From Macrolepiota albuminosa (lineage: Eukaryota; Basidiomycota; Agaricomycetes; Agaricales; Agaricaceae), in contig JAMWFC010000051.1 in the NCBI GenBank assembly GCA_027475525.1, positions 757,205-821,204 on the forward strand: a stretch of 64,000 bases of DNA, read 5' to 3'. Within the stretch, counting starts at the first letter, position 1; each line of letters opens with the position of its first letter. Positions 11,235-23,262 of the stretch are shown piece after piece. The notes beneath the pieces were generated by a model. It made no database searches. It saw only the letters and a program-made list of their open reading frames with translations, and was not told where the DNA came from. The position numbers and the translations under genes are program-made.

Positions 11235-12536
11235 CTACTGCTGGGGTGGTGCTTGCTGTTGTGGAACTTCTGAAGGGTTTGATTGCGGAGGTGCCATGGG
11301 AAGACCATGCATCAATGCCTCAGGGTTCATTGGGGGAGGCATGAGAGCGCTCCTCACACGGAACAACATCATTCTGTACCATTCTGGATCAGCACCCGCT
11401 TTCTCTTGTTCAGCAGTGACTTGTTGCAGGTGTCCTATCTCCCTCAACCAGGCTCGTCTCCAATCGACATTGCCGTTCTCATCAACTTCGAGTCCTTCCT
11501 CCAGGTTCATAGGCATAGGAACGGGAGGCGGGAACCGCATTCCACCAATCATTTGAAAGTTGGGGTCGAAGCTGTGTTGTATTTATCAGTAAATTGTAGT
11601 AACATACGATAACTCGTTACTTACGGATAAGGAGGGGGGAAAGGGACTTGCCTGCTGGGACCGGCTTCGTCTGCGGGCATAGGAGGTACAAACTGTGCAT
11701 TAGGATCTTGAAATCCATCGGGACTGTAGTCAAGATCGGCCTCTTCTGAACCTCGCTTCGCCCCTTTCGCCTTCTTCTTTCGGATGCGATGAACACCCGT
11801 ACGAGGATCTACATTGTCATTGACGGTCCAATAAGATCCCTTCCCACGATCGGTAAGAGGTCGGGGAACCTTCTCAAAGCAGGGGTTGAGGGAGAGGTTG
11901 TGTCGGACAGAGTTCTGAAGGAGAAATTATCAGTATCGCAGTATCGAAGAGGTGTGCAGAAATCAAGTTTGGTGGACTGCAAACTCTCCACAACAAATAG
12001 GGCCAGTCAAACAACAACAGCGCGAACGCGACACCGCGTCGCGAGTAACCATTTGGCCTTTGAAAGCGCGACAAAAAGAGACTGAAGACTCACTTTCCAC
12101 CCGTTGGGAGCAGTTCTAAAGTATGGGAACTAAGATGCGAAACAGAAAAAAAAATGCTTAAATATTCGAATATCGCTGTTCAGACGAGTCACATACTCGG
12201 GATTCGATAGCATAATATATATCTTCCAGTAGAAGTTTTTGATTTGGGGATCCCTTAATCGCATAGCTGTGATGTGGTCAGCATACCACTCGAAGGACAC
12301 GCGGAAACCGTCTGATGCCAGCAGCGGCATTCCACAAGTGGAATGGAAACATACCGGATGAGAGTAGAGTAAGGATAAAACGGTTTGCTGCCTGGGGGTC
12401 CATCTCGTAGGGAGTCGAGGTTGATGGGTAGGCCGCCCGTAAGGTCGTTCTCTTGTTGTGGATAGTAGTTGCCGGACATGTCCTGGCCGTCAGGCATCAT
12501 CTGAGGCATGCCCTGGGGGGGTGGTTGCTGTGCCAT
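11235..12536 (-). CDS. Forkhead (winged-helix) transcription factor
   Basis: The protein starts at 12536 ([17 protein letters not shown]). After about 50 disordered residues the forkhead domain begins: [15 protein letters not shown], an intron, then [20 protein letters not shown], intron, [12 protein letters not shown], intron, and the recognition helix [16 protein letters not shown]. It closes with [17 protein letters not shown] and a basic [12 protein letters not shown] stretch that may be a nuclear signal. The recognition helix residues N-x2-R-H-x2-S that contact the DNA are present. The remaining C-terminus is Pro/Met/Gln-rich and ends in PQQQAPPQQ at 11235. The very N-terminal position of the domain resembles single-domain fungal forkheads; no FHA domain is visible, so it is not a classical Fkh1/Fkh2. 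About 340 residues. Confidence 0.93.
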
Positions 12537-13617
12537 ACTGATGGCTAGATAAGAGCGAGGGGTACGTTAACGAGATGACGGTAGTCTGGAGCAGGGGAAA
12601 AACGAACCATGAATCAATGGGCTTATGTCAGAGACGTGGGAAACCTCGAGCGTCGTGCACGGACCTCCTGACCATACGAAAAGGCTCCACAAGGCCTCTC
12701 TTCATTGTGCAGCATGATGAGCTGCAAGGCGCATCAGCGACACAAGCAGTGAGCAGGGATGTTGTTGGTGTGTCTGCGGCCACTGGGTTCAACACAACCC
12801 GACAGCGTCCAAATTGTGGAAGACACGATAAAACAGCGTCCAAAGTCCATACACACAAACAAAAAGACGGCGATAGGTTGGTTTCTCCCAACACCTGCAA
12901 ACTGTTCCTTTGTCTTCTTCTACACAATCCGTCCATCAGCAGCAGCAATATAAGTAGCGACATTCCAATCTACCTTCTACTCTTCGTCGCTTCTGAGCCA
13001 TTCCTAAGGTACTCCGATCAATACTGTCTGATGGTCTGCCCATATATACAGTCAAGGCCGCCGAGGCGTGGTTGTTCATTCATTGCTGCAAGATTTCCAT
13101 GAAAGAAAGTTGCCACCTACATGCGAATCTTTGGCACATGCTCGGCCAATGTTTACAATGCTGTCCATTGCTCGAATGGTCACTTTCTCTCATATTTTAA
13201 TTAGCTGACAAGTACAGCAGGCCAGTGACCTTAATTTGAACTTTTTATTCCAAAAGCTTGATATATTGCTGCAACATGTTACCCGCACTGTTATTTATGG
13301 CCCTGAGGAAATGTAGTCGCGAAATGTCAGGTGGTTAAATTATAATGACATGGATCTTTCGGGTCCCCACCATCACCGATTCTTCGGAAATGCGGACTTT
13401 CCAGCAATTTCTCACTAATGTATGTAGGATCGCTTGTTTCGCCTGGGCGGCGATCTCAACCTCATCTCGCTTCGTTATGCCAAGATTACTGCATGAAAAA
13501 CTGTCCTTAGTTCTAGCGTCATGATGACAGGCAGGGGCGTCCTCCCTATATTCGTACAAAAAAGACGACTAACTATCAACAAAAACCAAAACTTCAGCCC
13601 ACTTCCATGCCTATCTG
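12537..13617. other. Long divergent intergenic region, no gene supported
   Basis: About 1.08 kb lies between the forkhead gene and the DUF6533 gene, which point away from each other. Open stretches exist, one up to 175 codons at 12575-13102, but they show no conserved motif and overlap open stretches on the other strand. A TGTTTAC core near 13150 is a possible forkhead site but is expected by chance at this length. Confidence 0.5.
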
Positions 13618-15350
13618 ATGAACCTCAATCGACAAGATGTCAATTATGGGCAATATGTGGCCCAAGTTATGAGAATGTGTCAACGTGAGTCTTTCCAGAG
13701 GAGAGCTGAAAGACAGTCGTCATTGTATCTTCCAGTTGTTCCGTCCATCATCGTTCTTTATGATCACCGTGAGTTGAGGGGTCGTGAAGGATGTATGCGA
13801 GTTTTTTTACTCATGCGTTTGAACAGTAATTACTCTTGACAAAGAGGTATATCTCCATTTAATGTATATGCCGTTGAATTCGTTTTAAAGGCCTTGCTGA
13901 TAGATAAACCTTGTCTGGGTAAGTTTAATCGTCCTTGATTACAGCCAATGGTGTTTGAACATATTCTATGTTGCAAGATCAAACGTCGAACCTTTGCTAA
14001 GATTGTTTTCATGTGGGTGAGTTTCCAGACCATGTACTTGCTTACACCTTACTGATATTGTACGCCGCGTCTGACGAAAGAACCGTTATTTCGGTACCAT
14101 TCTCACAGTGTGAGCGACATGTCACTCTTCTTGAATACCGATTCAACTCTTCGTTTAGTACCTCAGCCATGCGTAAGCTATCTGTCAATTCACGCAAAAT
14201 TTTGATCCACCTTCTTGATAGTTTCTTTCACTGTACCACCGTCAGATAAGGTAAACTTTAGTCTTTCGAACATGTGGTAACTTGGTGTCTAATTGATCAA
14301 TCGTTAGTTGTACGTCCCTATTTTCTTCTAGTGCTACATTATAAGGTGGCCCCCAACATACCATCTCTAGCTGTCAGCACTTATCATCTGGTCTTCTGGA
14401 CCTTTCATGTCCATCATGCTGATTTGAGGTGGTACTTAGGTCGGGGTCTCTTCATTCTGCAAGGCTGGACTACTGCCGTTCTCATTTGGTCTGTACAATG
14501 TAAGTCTCCTCGATTGTCTTGATCAGCGTATACTTCTGTACTCGCAGTTGTTATGCTTTTTCGAACTTTTGCCATCTGCAATAAGAACAAGCCTGTCGTT
14601 GCCGTGTCCCTGGCCTGTTACGTCGTTCAAATCACCATCATGATTGCCATATTGGCTGCTTCTCATCGGACTCTTGACGGTGGCTAACTCAACCTCAGTT
14701 AACCTCCATGTGTTGATTGTTTGTTGTGCACGTTTTCAGCTCGTATGGATGCATTTCCAGGCGTGTTAATGTGTACGCCACAGATAATTCCGCACTTCTA
14801 TCGCGGTGTATGGATTCCTTCAATTGTATTCGACTGCTTGATTTGTGTGCTTTCTCTTTATACATTTTTCCGTCGTTCACCTCAGCCATGTGATGTCCTG
14901 GTATTGGGTGTTGCGATGTGGGATGTCCTTCGAGATGATACCTTCAAATATTACGCTGTGTATGTCTATCGATTCCACCGTCATCGTCGTTTGACCATTG
15001 TTCAGGATATTGACGATGTCCATTGCTAATGCAGGTGTTTGGTTTGTTTTTCCTGTAAGTATCAAATGCATCGAAGCGCCGAGAAGCGCCACTCACTTCC
15101 ACAGCCTGAGTGGTTTAGGCTCCTTCAGGGCTTCTTTACAGCGGGAATTTGTGTCATGGGCAGTAGACTTGTTCTTAGCCTTCGAGGGGCTTACTATCGG
15201 CATCCTCCTGGAGATATAGGTCTTGAAAACGACCAAGAGACCAGAGTAGATTATCCGGAGAGCGATGGTACTGTCATGCCACTCATTGAGGTATCAGATC
15301 GGCGTCGAAGTTCCCTGGGCTCTCAACACACGTCTCTCACCATCCAATAA
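13618..15350 (+). CDS. DUF6533-type serpentine membrane protein
   Basis: This belongs to the large basidiomycete family of seven-helix membrane proteins with an N-terminal DUF6533 region; biochemical role unknown. Splicing gives MNLNRQDVNYGQYVAQ, then LVPSIIVLYDHLITLDKE, the family signature, then KIKRRTFAKIVFMW. Later exons show hydrophobic segments: LFRTFAICNKNKPVVAV with VQITIMIAILAASHRTL, GVWIPSIVFDCLICVLSLYTFF, and NAGVWFVFP. The cytoplasmic C-terminus contains SRLVLSLRGAYYRHPP, then an acidic and polar tail, SDRRRSSLGSQHTSLTIQ, ending at 15350. The gene is cut by about ten tiny introns, so exact exon borders are uncertain, chiefly between 13860 and 14560. Such proteins are often called receptor-like, without proof. 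Confidence 0.8.
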
Positions 15351-15880
15351 CACATCTCGGAAAACTTCGTGCCGTTTGCACAAAACCATATGTACTAGTA
15401 ACATTATACGAGTCAATAATGATGTAAGTAGATTGATAAGAATCGTCGATGAAGCGGCCATCACTGAAGAAAGAAAGAAAGAAGACAACCAAGGTATGTA
15501 TATGACATGTTATTTAAATATTGATATCATGACTGAATGACTAAAAAAGATCCTGGTTGACACATATTCCTTGTTTTATCGGACATCGTTCACAGACTGA
15601 GGGTTATTTACATACACACTTCATACTCTATACTGTCTGTACCTGCCAAATGGGATGCTGGCTAAAAACAACTTGTCTTACAATTCTTATAACTCTCATC
15701 ACTTTTGACTAGACCATGATAAAAGAATTTCTTGAGAACATTCTGTTAGACACACACTACATAGCTTCTCCAGTCATTACAGTCTGATGTGTTTATTTGG
15801 AAAGTCCAGTCACCAGAGCACTAACTTCAAAGGAACAATGTGACCATTCTCGCAGTCCATAGCAGCAACTCCAACTAACG
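15351..15880. other. Convergent intergenic region, no gene supported
   Basis: This 530-bp AT-rich interval separates the stops of the DUF6533 gene and the S33 peptidase gene. It probably holds both 3' untranslated regions. No motif or RNA structure is evident. Confidence 0.5.
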
Positions 15881-16921
15881 CTATTTCATAAAATCGTTGA
15901 TCAACTCCATATACCTCTCCCTCTCCTCGAAAAAGGGGCTGTGAGTAGACTTTTCAAAAGTCACCCATTTAACCTTTTCGATACCATCGAAAAATGGCTT
16001 CACAACGAAGTCCTGCGAAATATCATTGCGGCCATTGATAACAAAAGTAGGGACTTTGATACGCGGAAGTTCCTTTTCACAACGAAGTCCTGCGAAATAT
16101 CATTGCGGCCATTGATAACAAAAGTAGGGACTTTGATACGCGGAAGTTCCTTGATGATCGACCAGTTGTTGAGCACCCTACATTTGTATACGTTAGTTTC
16201 AACTACAGATCCACGACGTAATCACATACGGTGCAGCAGCAACAGTAGGATCACCGTGAGGCCCAAACACTTGCTCCAGGGTGAACAAGTATTCAGGAGG
16301 GAATGGTTTGACAGTGCAGCCGTGGACGGCATGGAACTCCTTCAATGCAGCGAAGAACTTGGGGGGGTCCTTCATTCCAGATTTCAAGCCCTCTTGCACA
16401 GCAATAGGGAACGTTTGCATGAGCTGCGCGTTGGACTGATTCCAAAGTGCGGATGATGCGAGTGAATCCGTTAGAATTAGGTGTTTTAACCCTTTTGGCT
16501 GGCGTCTGACAGCGAATTCAGCAGCAAGAATCCCACCCCATGAATGGCCGGCAAGAGCAAATGAATCTTTGATACCGAGGGTGTCTATGACGTTGACGAG
16601 TTCGTCAATGAACAAGTCAATTGTCCAGAACCTGGAGGGCATATCCTTGAGATGACTTGAAAGACCATTGCCCAATTGATCATAGAGAATGACGGGAGTG
16701 CCGAATTTCGTAAAAAGATCAGAAAATGGAACAAGATAGTCGTGAACTAGCCCAGGTCCACCATGGAGAACGATAAGAGGAGTACGGGTGACGTCCTTGG
16801 GATTACCAAACTGTTTGACATAGGTCGAATACTCCCCAGAAAACTCCCCATTTCCATCTCCTGCATATTTGAACTTGATCGTACCGGTTTTGGTAGGAGG
16901 GCTGCTAGCTGAAGTCATCAT
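15881..16921 (-). CDS. Proline iminopeptidase-type serine peptidase (S33, alpha/beta hydrolase)
   Basis: The protein resembles fungal S33 peptidases or L-amino-acid amidases that release N-terminal proline or act on amino acid amides. Start at 16921 (MMTSASSPPTKTGTIKF). The oxyanion motif PLIVLHGGPGLVHDYL, then VILYDQLGNG, and the nucleophile elbow FALAGHSWGGILAAE are visible. After a short intron near 16180-16200 the exon VLNNWSIIKELPRIKVPTF continues with VINGRNDI (acid residue) and, beyond the duplication, FEKSTHSPFFEE (catalytic His). It ends at LINDFMK, stop 15881. All three catalytic residues are present. A 77-bp tandem duplication (15999-16152) interrupts the last exon; with one copy the reading QDFVVKPFFDGIEKVKW is continuous. 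No signal peptide is seen, so it is probably cytosolic. Substrate cannot be decided from sequence. Confidence 0.88.
15999..16152. repeat. Exact 77-bp tandem duplication (15999-16075 / 16076-16152)
   Basis: Two identical copies lie inside the last exon of the S33 peptidase gene and break its frame between the acid residue and the catalytic His. Confidence 0.97.
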
Positions 16922-17814
16922 ATAGAAGAGGCAGAACAAGATCTAACGATGAGATTCGAAATCGTTACAAATCCACAAAATCCTACCTGATCGTAAATGG
17001 TAGGTGTTTAGATAGAATCTGTAGACGAAGAGGACGGAACTTCGCTGCAACCCTGATTTGATTCGGTACTTATAGTGTCCACAACAGGTATATAGATCTA
17101 ATATTAGTTGTTCACCAAAACTGACTGAGTTCTTACCTACAACAGGAACTCTGAAAACAGACCAACTGTCAGATATTGTATATGACTGTGATATAACTTT
17201 TGCGTCAAATTTCTGGCAGCATTTGACCGAAGTTGATGGGAGGAAAGATCCCCCTGAAACAGAAAGACATTCGATCAGATTTGTGTTTGCCGCCGGCAAG
17301 CCACAATAGAGGGCTAAGAGGCGGGGGTAAAGTAGCTATCGTACTCTACACCAGTCACGTATAGTAGTATCCGTAGCAGTGTGTTTGTACTGTAGTGTTG
17401 GGTGTTGGAATTTTTCTCACAGAGTCTGAGTTGAGTTACGCCGCGGAGGTGGCGGCATGGGTAAGTGAGTCAATTTCGCCGCGAACCAAGTCTGGCAAGA
17501 ACCCAAGGGTTCCAAGTGGTTATATCCGGGAATCATCGGTTATAAGAGGTTGTACTATATTGGAATCTTCAACTTCGACTAAAGGATGAAATGCCCTTGC
17601 GGTCTGAGACTTTGAAAGAGGGGAGAAAGTAATTCTAACATAGCTACACTAGATTAAGCCTCACTACGAAGAATTGCGGTCTGAGACTTTGAAAGAGGGG
17701 AGAAAGTAATTCTAACATAGCTACACTAGATTAAGCCTCACTACGAAGAAGCGAGTATCATGTCTGTCAAGATTCGAAATCAAACTCTAATCATATAAAG
17801 TCAGATTTGGTTTG
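16922..17814. other. Intergenic between S33 peptidase and Far11
   Basis: About 890 bp lies upstream of the S33 gene and downstream of Far11, both on the minus strand. A 118-codon open stretch on the minus strand (16943-17299) has no recognisable domain and contains intron-like GT-AG blocks; I do not call it. The rest holds the 77-bp duplication at 17597-17750. Confidence 0.45.
17597..17750. repeat. Exact 77-bp tandem duplication (17597-17673 / 17674-17750)
   Basis: Two identical copies lie in non-coding DNA about 65 bp downstream of the Far11 stop. It shows that the 77-bp duplications are not tied to coding sequence. Confidence 0.97.
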
Positions 17815-20800
17815 TCAGGAGAGCAAAAACTCCACTTGCCCATAAGCATATTCTACTTCATCAACGCCGGCACCCGACGCAAACGGATTAGACTCATCCT
17901 TAGGCACAGGGCCAACTGCAAGGTCGTCGTCATCCTCATCTGGATCAACGGCACTCCCATCATCAAGTCCGAAAGGTAGAACCGGCCGGAGCCCACTCCC
18001 GGAGCTTGAGCGCCGAGCACCTGCAGGCGACTTCGGTAAAGCGGCCATGGTTTTTGGACTCATGTGCTTCAAATATAAATTTAAGTTCCATCACAGCAAA
18101 GAAACGAGCACTACATACCTCCCAATTGTTGAGGTTCTCGTCGACCGTATCACGATCATCATCGCGGCCGGTATCGAGGCGCGTATCAACACCCAAATCA
18201 CCAATCGAAACAATGCTTTCACTGTCACTAATGCCGTCTGCCATCTCAGAGGCGAATGCTGGAAGTCTGTGCCATGCGGAGGTTCCCCCAGCGAACAAGG
18301 GCCCGTCAGACCAAGTCGATTCCGAGTCAGACCAACCCATATCTGAGAGATATTCTTCGTATTCTTCCTCAAATGCAATGTCTTCAGTGATGTAAGGAAG
18401 GAATATTGAAGTATCTGGGGCTTGGGCGCGGGCAGGGGGGAAGACATCAGAATCGACGATGTTCGGCGTGCCCATTGGCCGTATGATATTCGCGAGCTCT
18501 GGGCCTGGAGGTAAACCCTCGATGGGATGTGATATGCTACCACTTTTTCTATGTAGCGGCCCATGTTGACTGGAAGTCGTTGTTGACGACCCATATCGCT
18601 TGTTGTTGTCTAGATACGGACCGAAAAATAAGTCCTTGTTGAAACGAAATCGTCAGTGCCTACAAAATTTGACAAGGTGCCGCAATGCCAATTCTTGGGC
18701 CTGTTGCACGGGACGGGACCTAATGAGAAAGAAGAGATTACTTGTTCACACAGGATCAACATACTTGGGCATCTGACGCGTCATCAACCTCGGATCCAGT
18801 TAGCCACTCGTCCCGAAGGTCTGGTCGACAATTCAAATAGATTGAAGTTATAACTTTCATGTTTGCTGCAAGAAAGAAGGAGATTTGACACCCACGTATA
18901 AAGAAACGGATTGAGAATCGTACATTGCCTCCATTTCCGCCCACAGAACGGAACTTGACTCTTAATCAATTTCAGGACATGCAGTTGTAACACCGGGTGA
19001 TTGACCCGTAACACTCGCTTTAATATTGCCTGTCTCATTGCGCTTGCTTAGAAATAATCTTAATATGCAGGGAAAGTACCAACCGAGCTTTTATATTGGA
19101 CAAGCATCCATATCCGATGTGAGCGACCTTTAGACAACTTTTGCATAATTTTAGCGAAGTTGATGGCCGAGAAGAAGTTACGCCATGAGTACTCTGAAAC
19201 ATACTCAATTTCTTCCTCGTGCTTCTCTCCGTTAGGAAGCATCGTGACCTTGACCTGCGTATAACGCGAGAGCCGTGGTTGATTTTCTTCGGGACGGAGA
19301 AGATGTGGGGTTTTCGAAAAATTGAGCAGGCAATATCGGAAGAAACTGTGGACAGTGGATATATGAACGAGATTTAAACATTGGTAAATTATCGTCTACA
19401 AACTTATGGTCTGGAGCATCAGCTTTAGAGATCACAGAGGACGCAACTTCTTGCAGTCCAAATATTTTGAGGATCAAAAGAAGACAATTCGTGTCAAGCA
19501 AATGCTGGCCTAGATAATGGAATTTCATGACGTCTGATGCAATGTCAAAAAGCTCTGCGTGCAGAAAGAGTTAAGCTAATCTTACGTGAAACTTTAAACC
19601 ATTTCAAAACTAGTAGAAGGATGGCAGACACCGCTTTTGAAGTGACTTCGCGATGTCGAGTTACATCTATCTCATCTAAGGTTGGTGGAGGCGCAGTAGA
19701 CTGTTCTTGGGCTGGAAATGAAACATAAAACTTCGGAAAAAAATGGATTGAGAATAATATACGCTTACGAGATGCTACGCCAGGGGGAAAGACAGACGAA
19801 GTCGATGATTGGGGTCCTTGCATCCGATCGGGCGATACAGTTGCAAGAAGTAGCTTCAACAAGACACTCACCCATCCGTTAATCACAGGGAGTAGTGCAC
19901 TCTGTGCAGAATGATATGAACATGGTCTCTGCTTCATACAAAGATTGCTCACGTAGATCTGTTCGACACGTTTAAGTCGCATGAGGTCTTCCTTACGCTC
20001 CCTGGCTTTACTTTTCTCGGCGCTGGAATCGGACGTGTCTAAAATCTTCATCGTCTCTTGAATCTTTGCGTCAAGCAAGGCGATATCTGGTAAAGGCTCT
20101 GTAACTTCGGGATCCTGTTGCAATATAATGTCTCTTGAATCTTTGCGTCAAGCAAGGCGATATCTGGTAAAGGCTCTGTAACTTCGGGATCCTGTTGCAA
20201 TATAATGATATTAGAGACACTTAAAGGTTTAGGAAATAAATTATGTCCTTGCATTAGCAATGAACGTCGACGATTGGTATTCATCTTCTCCAGGCATATG
20301 TTCAAGCCCACTTTCTGCAGTGATACAGTCCTCTCGGGTGCGCCACATCTGCCATAAAGCTAAGCTTATATACATATGCTTCTTGAACAACTGGTCCGCC
20401 TCATTGATAGCGAAAGGAACATATCGAGCATCCTTCCCGAATTGGCCTTTTGGAAAAGGAAACAAGAACGGTCGGTTTTGGTCGGTTTGGTACTGTTGTT
20501 TTTTGGGCTTTGGCGAGGGTGGTGGAGAGGGTGCGGGAGTAGCTGGATGGGGAACAGGTCTATAATTTTGCGGCTGCTGCGGCTGGAAATGTTGGTGTGG
20601 ACCACCAGGTAATCCGACATTGGTGTCGTCTTCGTGGTGGTAATGATGCCGTACAGGAATAGGCGAGTATGCCTGAGCCAATTTAGAAGGATATATTGGT
20701 GGATTTACTGGCTTTGAGACTTTTTGAGGCTCGGGGACTGCGGGTATTTGCTGGAATATTTGTTGTTGGGGAGGACTGAACGTAGGATACTTGACAGCCG

Positions 20801-22148
20801 TCTCCTGTCGGAATGTTTCAATGTCGAGAGGTGAAGATTTGACATGATTAGCTGATATTATAGATGAGAAGTGAATTGATTCCAAGGAACAAGTGGTTCA
20901 CCTGTCTCGGTTGCCGGAGGTAGTCTAGCCAATTCTCTCGACAACTTCTTGACTCGAGCAAGTTCACGGACTCCTCCGCAACACGTCAGAAGGGTCTTCC
21001 AGAGAACTAGAAGCAGCTAAAAGGAGATAAGAGTGGATCGAAATGGAAACAAGGGTACATGAAAGAACCTTCTTGATCGGGTATGTCTTCACACCTTTGT
21101 CACGGAGTCCGGCAATAACGTTGAACAAATACACAGGTAGAGGAGGATCGAGGCTCACTGGAAAGTCTTTGGTTAATTCTGTTCGCATAAAACATTTGGA
21201 GGACCATGGGGTGGTCGACACTTACTGAGCTCATCAGCAAAATCGTCATGTCCTTTGAATATTTCAATCAAATGGTACAGCATGCCCAGATAAATGTAAA
21301 TTTCGGTCACAACCTCATCTGTGAGATCAGTTTTCTCTTGAGGTGAGATGTTGAAGTGTGAAGCATCAAGGTCAGACAAGCCACTGTCAACGAGTATTAG
21401 ACACAAGGTTCGAGAAGGTATAATTTGGACACACCAGAGCATATCATGCTTTGAACTAGCAATCTTCATTGCTTCAAGGATAGAGCTGACGCCATTGGCG
21501 GATCGAACAACTTTGCAGTTTTCAAAGACCCAGTGTAGTTGATGTTCTGGTGACGTCGTCTCGGCGAATGTGCCTAGGTGACCAAAGAGTGTCAGTCATG
21601 AATTTATAATAAAGGCACTAGAACGCGTCCAGACCTTGTAGTACATAGAAAAGCCGGCGTGCATTGGTGAAGCGGACTTCAGCGTCACGGTGTTCGAGAC
21701 TTTCTAATAGAAGTTCAACATGAGCTTTGCGTTGGGAAACAGGTGCTTTGGTCCAATCTGTAATGAGACGTGTTTAAACTGAGATGGGTGTTGCTTTGAC
21801 GAAGGAGAAGCGGTATAGGTCGGCACCTGATGTAAACGAGCCTTCCCAAGCTTTCAAATTCTCCGCGACCTGTGGCATCTCAACATACGAGTAGAACTCA
21901 TCGATCTCATTCATGACAGTATCTTCATCATCGTATACATAGTCAAAGAAGGATTGCTGTAGACAGGACGCGTCTTGATTCAGCCATGATAATGGCTAGT
22001 CGCATGAGCATACCTTTGGTTTAGGCACAGACCCAACCATTGCCTTGAGTTGCCCCAGAGTTATGGAATCAAGCGTAGACGCAGAAGGCAGACCATTCGT
22101 GTCTTGTATTTGGGAATTCATGTACGAAGGTAACTGAGGAAACGCCAT
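17815..22148 (-). CDS. FAR11: Far11/STRIP homologue, STRIPAK complex subunit
   Basis: Far11/STRIP proteins are core subunits of the striatin-PP2A (STRIPAK) complex, which controls septation, fusion and development in fungi. The start at 22148 gives MAFPQLPSYMNSQIQD; the N1221-like region follows with DYVYDDEDTVMNEIDEFYSY, RRLFYVLQGTF and VVTEIYIYLGMLYHLIE. Later exons encode LLVLWKTLLTCCGGVRELA, a Pro/Gln-rich insert with QFGKDARYVPFAINEADQLF, and LNICLEKMN. The DUF3402-like C-terminal half shows HYLGQHLLDTNCLLLILKI, EYSWRNFFSAINFAKIMQKL, VLRVNHPVLQLHVLKLIKSQ and VITSIYLNCRPDLRDEWL. The tail is acidic and ends at 17815. About 18 short introns make the model coarse. A 77-bp duplication (20053-20206) doubles the QDPEVTEPLPDIALLDAKIQ coding part. 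The gene family is certain; the start could also be the ATG 15 bp upstream. Confidence 0.92.
20053..20206. repeat. Exact 77-bp tandem duplication (20053-20129 / 20130-20206)
   Basis: Two identical copies repeat a Far11 exon piece coding DPEVTEPLPDIALLDAKIQE and break the frame. A single copy gives a continuous reading into MKILDTSDSSAEKSK. Confidence 0.97.
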
Positions 22149-23262
22149 TCCCTCGCAATGCAGCATACCAGCTTCTGGTGCAAAACCAAAGTCAGATATT
22201 TGTCAAAGTCGTGTTTATCAAGCAGGCCACTACAACACCTCTCGGCTTGTCTTAAGTAGTACTTAAAACGGTCATATAATACAGTATGCAATCCGAGCGG
22301 CCTTGTCGTCAGTATCGATCATCTATTTAACAAACCCGGGTACATCACTGTCCACGTCTCATGGGTATATAGATTTACCCGTGAAAGTTAACAATGGACT
22401 CTTTCCCCCCTTCTGTGACTCGCCAAAACCCGCGCGATGATCCGGCCCGCTGATATATCACTGAGGCCGTTCTCATACATGGCTAAAATAGGATGCAATC
22501 TGTGATATTCACAGACATGCTGGAGTGGAGCAAACCATGTCCACAAGGAAAGTACGAGCCGGGTTCAATAATAATAATTGTAACCACCGCGCCGGCGGGA
22601 TCTATAAAACAAAAATGGTCCGTCTAAATCAGGCAGGTGAAGAACAAGAGGCACTTGTAGATCGATACGGTGATGGAGTGCCACGTTTGCCACCGCGATG
22701 CGATATCGATGCGATACTTGGATGAGCGTGGAGGCCCGATCAGGTAGAGTCAGGCTTACGTAAGATGAGCGGTTGAAATAGGTGAACCTCCTGGAACTTG
22801 AAAATTCTCATCACCAACCACCCGGTGGATCGACCCTCTTCTGTCGATTCCTGTTGCCCACAGCCAGACAACGACGGCCAAGACTGAAGAGGGCCATCTT
22901 ACCGTTAAAGGATCTTAGGAAACCGCAGCTGGGCTTGTCAGGCTGACCACAGCCAGCACTCTTCTGTCCTTTTCCTTTCTCATACAACAAAAGGCACGCC
23001 TTCGCTGTGCGTACGCCACTCCAGCCAGCTATCTCTTCTTCTGTCCTTTTCCTTTCTCATACAACAAAAGGCACGCCTTCGCTGTGCGTACGCCACTCCA
23101 GCCAGCTATCTCTCCACTGCAACGCAACTCTCTTCTCACGACTACCCCTCACGACGCCCCTTTGCTCCGCACTCCAAGGGAGCAAGCCAGATTAGAGTCT
23201 AGTCGCCACACTCACGTTCCTCGTGTCTTGGGCGCTACACTCGAGTCTACCCCCATCTTCAG
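22149..23262. other. Divergent promoter region, long pyrimidine-rich leader of the cyclin gene
   Basis: This is 1.1 kb between two genes pointing away from each other. The last 300 bp before the cyclin start (22961-23262) are C/T-rich and contain no ATG at all on the plus strand, which fits a 5' untranslated leader and supports 23263 as the start. A 66-codon open stretch at 22525-22725 has no domain and is not called. A 77-bp duplication lies at 22960-23113. Confidence 0.5.
22960..23113. repeat. Exact 77-bp tandem duplication (22960-23036 / 23037-23113)
   Basis: Two identical copies lie in the pyrimidine-rich leader upstream of the first cyclin gene. Confidence 0.97.

Noticed and set aside
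12575..13102. A 175-codon open stretch between forkhead and DUF6533 genes
   Set aside because: No domain, poor composition, overlapping open stretches on the opposite strand and no sensible splice pattern.
13140..13160. A forkhead-binding site (TGTTTAC) upstream of the forkhead gene as autoregulation
   Set aside because: One 7-mer in about 1 kb is not rare enough, and it lies about 600 bp from the start codon.
16943..17299. A 118-codon minus-strand open stretch upstream of the S33 peptidase
   Set aside because: Contains intron-like GT-AG blocks and no recognisable domain; more likely a 5' leader or non-coding.
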